Part shown: positions 6,692 to 8,490 of the stretch, in pieces
How the letters are laid out: each line of letters opens with the position of its first letter
Position numbering within the stretch: the first letter of the stretch is position 1
NCBI GenBank assembly: GCA_021821185.1
Contig: JAKACU010000077.1
Span: 1-8,490 of the forward strand
DNA from: Bacillota bacterium
GTDB lineage: Bacteria > Bacillota > Bacilli > Alicyclobacillales > SLC66
Direction: 5' to 3'
DNA length: 8,490 nucleotides
Translations under genes and position numbers: made by a program
Notes under the pieces: model-generated
Told to the model about the DNA's origin: nothing
The model's input: the letters and a program-made list of their open reading frames with translations, nothing else
The model's database searches: none

Positions 6692-7335
6692 AACGGACAC
6701 TAGATGACGTGGCACAAATCGAACAATTGCAATTTTCAAAAGAAGGTCTTATTCCCGCCATCATCCAGGATGAACGCACCAAAGATGTGCTGATGCTCGC
6801 TTATATGAATAAAGAATCACTCGAACAAACGCTTGTTACAAAGCAGACGTGGTTTTTCAGCCGCTCACGGCAAACGCTCTGGCACAAGGGCGAGACATCC
6901 GGGCATACTCAACAGGTAGTGCGTATCGAGCTCGATTGTGATCGTGACACGTTGCTGGTTCAAGTGATACAAGTTGGTGCTGCTTGCCATACGGGAGCTG
7001 CAACGTGCTTTACAGAGCCTGATGAAAAGGGTGGTAAGGATGTCGCGCACTCGCCAGACATTTTGTTGAAACTGGAAGAACTCATCGCACAGCGCGATGA
7101 GTTGCGCCCAGAAGGAGCTTATACAACCTATCTTTTTGAAAAAGGCATCGATAAGATCTTGAAGAAAGTTGGCGAGGAGACAGCAGAAGTGATCATTGGC
7201 GCTAAAAATCGCAATCCGCAAGAGGTGCGCTATGAGGTTGCTGATCTCTTTTATCATGTGCTTGTGATGCTTCGGGAGCAACGAGTTCCTCTAACGGAGA
7301 TCTTTGCTGAACTGTTCGATCGGTACGACAAATAA
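6688..7335 (+). CDS. hisIE: Bifunctional phosphoribosyl-AMP cyclohydrolase / phosphoribosyl-ATP pyrophosphatase HisIE
   Basis: Performs histidine steps two and three: the HisE part removes pyrophosphate from PR-ATP and the HisI part opens the purine ring of PR-AMP to give ProFAR. The N-terminal cyclohydrolase domain (about 1-115) has WFFSRSR (55-61), the magnesium site ELDCDRD with D83, D85 and D87, and zinc-ligand cysteines C84, C100 and C107 (in GAACHTG and ATCF). After a short linker, the helical pyrophosphatase domain (about 122-215) has [21 protein letters not shown] (within 149-169) and [14 protein letters not shown] (182-195). The 215-residue fused form is the one found in Bacillus, where it is called hisI. 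It is the last gene of the run; its stop codon lies at the foot of a terminator. Confidence 0.97.
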   Translation: MKRTLDDVAQIEQLQFSKEGLIPAIIQDERTKDVLMLAYMNKESLEQTLVTKQTWFFSRSRQTLWHKGETSGHTQQVVRIELDCDRDTLLVQVIQVGAACHTGAATCFTEPDEKGGKDVAHSPDILLKLEELIAQRDELRPEGAYTTYLFEKGIDKILKKVGEETAEVIIGAKNRNPQEVRYEVADLFYHVLVMLREQRVPLTEIFAELFDRYDK

Positions 7336-7360
7336 AGGGAGGGCCGTGAGCCCTCCCTTT
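7334..7360. terminator. Bidirectional intrinsic terminator between hisIE and argS
   Basis: An 11-bp perfect, GC-rich stem (7334-7344 with 7350-7360) with the five-base loop CGTGA is followed on the + strand by a five-T run (7358-7362). Read on the - strand, the far side is TTTATTT. It therefore fits a terminator for both convergent genes. The stem begins inside the hisIE stop codon and ends at the base next to the argS stop codon, a very compact arrangement. Confidence 0.88.
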
Positions 7361-8490
7361 TTAAATTTCTGCTGGGTGTTGCAAACCTAAAAGCAGTAAA
7401 GAAGCGCGGATGACCACGCGCGTTGCGTCGGTCAACGCCAAGCGCAACGCGCGAAGCGGGGCTTCAGCTGTCAGGATAGGACATTCGTGATAAAAATGGT
7501 TAAATGCCTGACATACATCGAGAACGTGCTTGGCAATCAATGATGGATCAGCTTCATCGATCGCGCGCAATCGCATCGCACCTGTTTTGCTGATCTCTTT
7601 GATCAGGTTCCATGTCGGATCATCAACATCGCCATGATGATCGTCAGCTTCAAAAAGCACTTCCTTTTGCCAAGGTGTCACCATTCTATGAGGCGACGTA
7701 TCGTCTTGCAAGGCTTTGGCTTTGCGAAGAACGGAGCAGGCTCTCGCATGCGTGTACTGTACATAAGGACCTGTCTCACCATCAAACGCCACGGCATTTG
7801 TCAATGAGAAGTCAATGTCATGCAGGCGATTGGTCTTGAGATCATTAAAGATCACAGCACCAACGCCGATGGCTTGCGCTACATGCTCGACATCATGCAG
7901 TGTAGGATTTTTTTCTTCAATAATAGCACGCGCACGTGAGATCGCTTCTTGTACTACATCCTCGAGTCGCACAACCTGGCCTTTTCGCGTGGACATTTTT
8001 CGTCCATCTAAGCGCATCATACCAAAAGCAATATGGTAACATGACGAGGCAAAATCATAACCAAGTAGAGACAAAACGTGAAAAATCTGCTGAAAATGCA
8101 ATTTTTGTTCGTTGCCGACTACGTAATACAAGTGCGATGCACTCAGTTCTTTATGTCGATAGAGTGCGGCCGCAAGATCGCGCGTCGCGTATAGTGTTGC
8201 ACCATCTGATCGGCGAATCAGGCAAGGTGGCAATCCTAAGTCATCGAGCATGACGACTTCAGCTCCATCGCTTGTCACAAGCAGATTCTTTTTTGCAAGT
8301 TCTTCCACGACGACATCCATCTTATCGTTATAGAAGCTTTCGCCTAGGTTATGGGTGAACGTGGTGCCTAAAAGTTCGTACATACGTGCAAACTCAGCCA
8401 AGCTTACATCGATCATCCAACGCCACAAAGCTAGATCTTCTTCGTTTCCATCCTCAAGGCGTTTAAAGGTTGCTCGAGCTTGATCTTCAA
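7361..8490 (-). CDS. argS: Arginyl-tRNA synthetase, C-terminal two thirds (5' partial)
   Basis: Charges tRNA-Arg with arginine in the cytoplasm; class I synthetase. The - strand frame is open to the right edge, and residues upstream of an internal TTG at 8428 still match the family (KRLEDGNEEDLALWRWM), so the gene continues beyond the window. About 375 residues are visible of a usual ~555-560. Seen in order are LGESFYNDKM, the catalytic Rossmann half with YVVGNEQKLHFQQIF, and GRKMSTRKG (KMSTRKG at 7979-7999), the KMSKS-type loop that binds ATP. They are followed by GPYVQYTHAR and the helical DALR anticodon-binding domain over roughly the last 115 residues, ending ALTDATRVVIRASLLLLGL. The HIGH motif and N-terminal domain lie outside. 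It converges on the his operon and has no evident functional link to it. Confidence 0.96.
   Translation of the reverse strand, partial: EDQARATFKRLEDGNEEDLALWRWMIDVSLAEFARMYELLGTTFTHNLGESFYNDKMDVVVEELAKKNLLVTSDGAEVVMLDDLGLPPCLIRRSDGATLYATRDLAAALYRHKELSASHLYYVVGNEQKLHFQQIFHVLSLLGYDFASSCYHIAFGMMRLDGRKMSTRKGQVVRLEDVVQEAISRARAIIEEKNPTLHDVEHVAQAIGVGAVIFNDLKTNRLHDIDFSLTNAVAFDGETGPYVQYTHARACSVLRKAKALQDDTSPHRMVTPWQKEVLFEADDHHGDVDDPTWNLIKEISKTGAMRLRAIDEADPSLIAKHVLDVCQAFNHFYHECPILTAEAPLRALRLALTDATRVVIRASLLLLGLQHPAEI

Overview
The window looks like chromosomal core-metabolism DNA from a low-to-medium GC member of the Bacillota, most likely class Bacilli. Three things point there: an HPr kinase/phosphorylase, found mainly in Firmicutes with Ser-HPr catabolite control; a short-form HisG paired with HisZ; and the order hprK - YvoF-like acetyltransferase - hisZ - his genes, a reduced version of the Bacillus subtilis arrangement. 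GC looks intermediate (around half), which could fit an Alicyclobacillaceae-type organism, but the genus cannot be fixed from sequence alone. No mobile element, CRISPR array, tRNA or rRNA was seen.

Layout. Positions 1-1104 hold an MsmX/UgpC-type sugar ABC transporter ATPase, cut by the left edge and followed by a long perfect hairpin (1118-1160). hprK (1227-2162) and a small left-handed beta-helix acetyltransferase of the YvoF type (2179-2670) follow closely. A promoter-like sequence overlaps the end of the acetyltransferase gene. After it come six tightly packed histidine genes on the + strand: hisZ, hisG, hisH, hisA, hisF and hisIE (2751-7335), every junction overlapping by a few bases. A bidirectional terminator hairpin (7334-7360) separates them from argS, which runs on the - strand and is cut by the right edge. 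There is no gene-free stretch longer than about 120 bases.

How the genes work together. HisZ-HisG, HisIE, HisA and HisH-HisF carry out the first five histidine steps in series, from PRPP plus ATP to imidazole-glycerol phosphate plus AICAR. hisD and hisB, which sit between hisG and hisH in Bacillus, are absent, and the 4-base hisG/hisH overlap leaves no remnant. The operon therefore stops at the point where AICAR branches back to purine synthesis. The late genes (hisB, hisC, a histidinol phosphatase, hisD) must be elsewhere or missing. HprK phosphorylates HPr on serine for carbon catabolite control; the sugar ABC ATPase is a thematic neighbour, though a hairpin separates them.

These are mostly well-known families. 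I see no clear undescribed system. The points worth a second look are the truncated his operon, the candidate promoter/operator before hisZ, the reduced hprK neighbourhood, and the hairpin before hprK.
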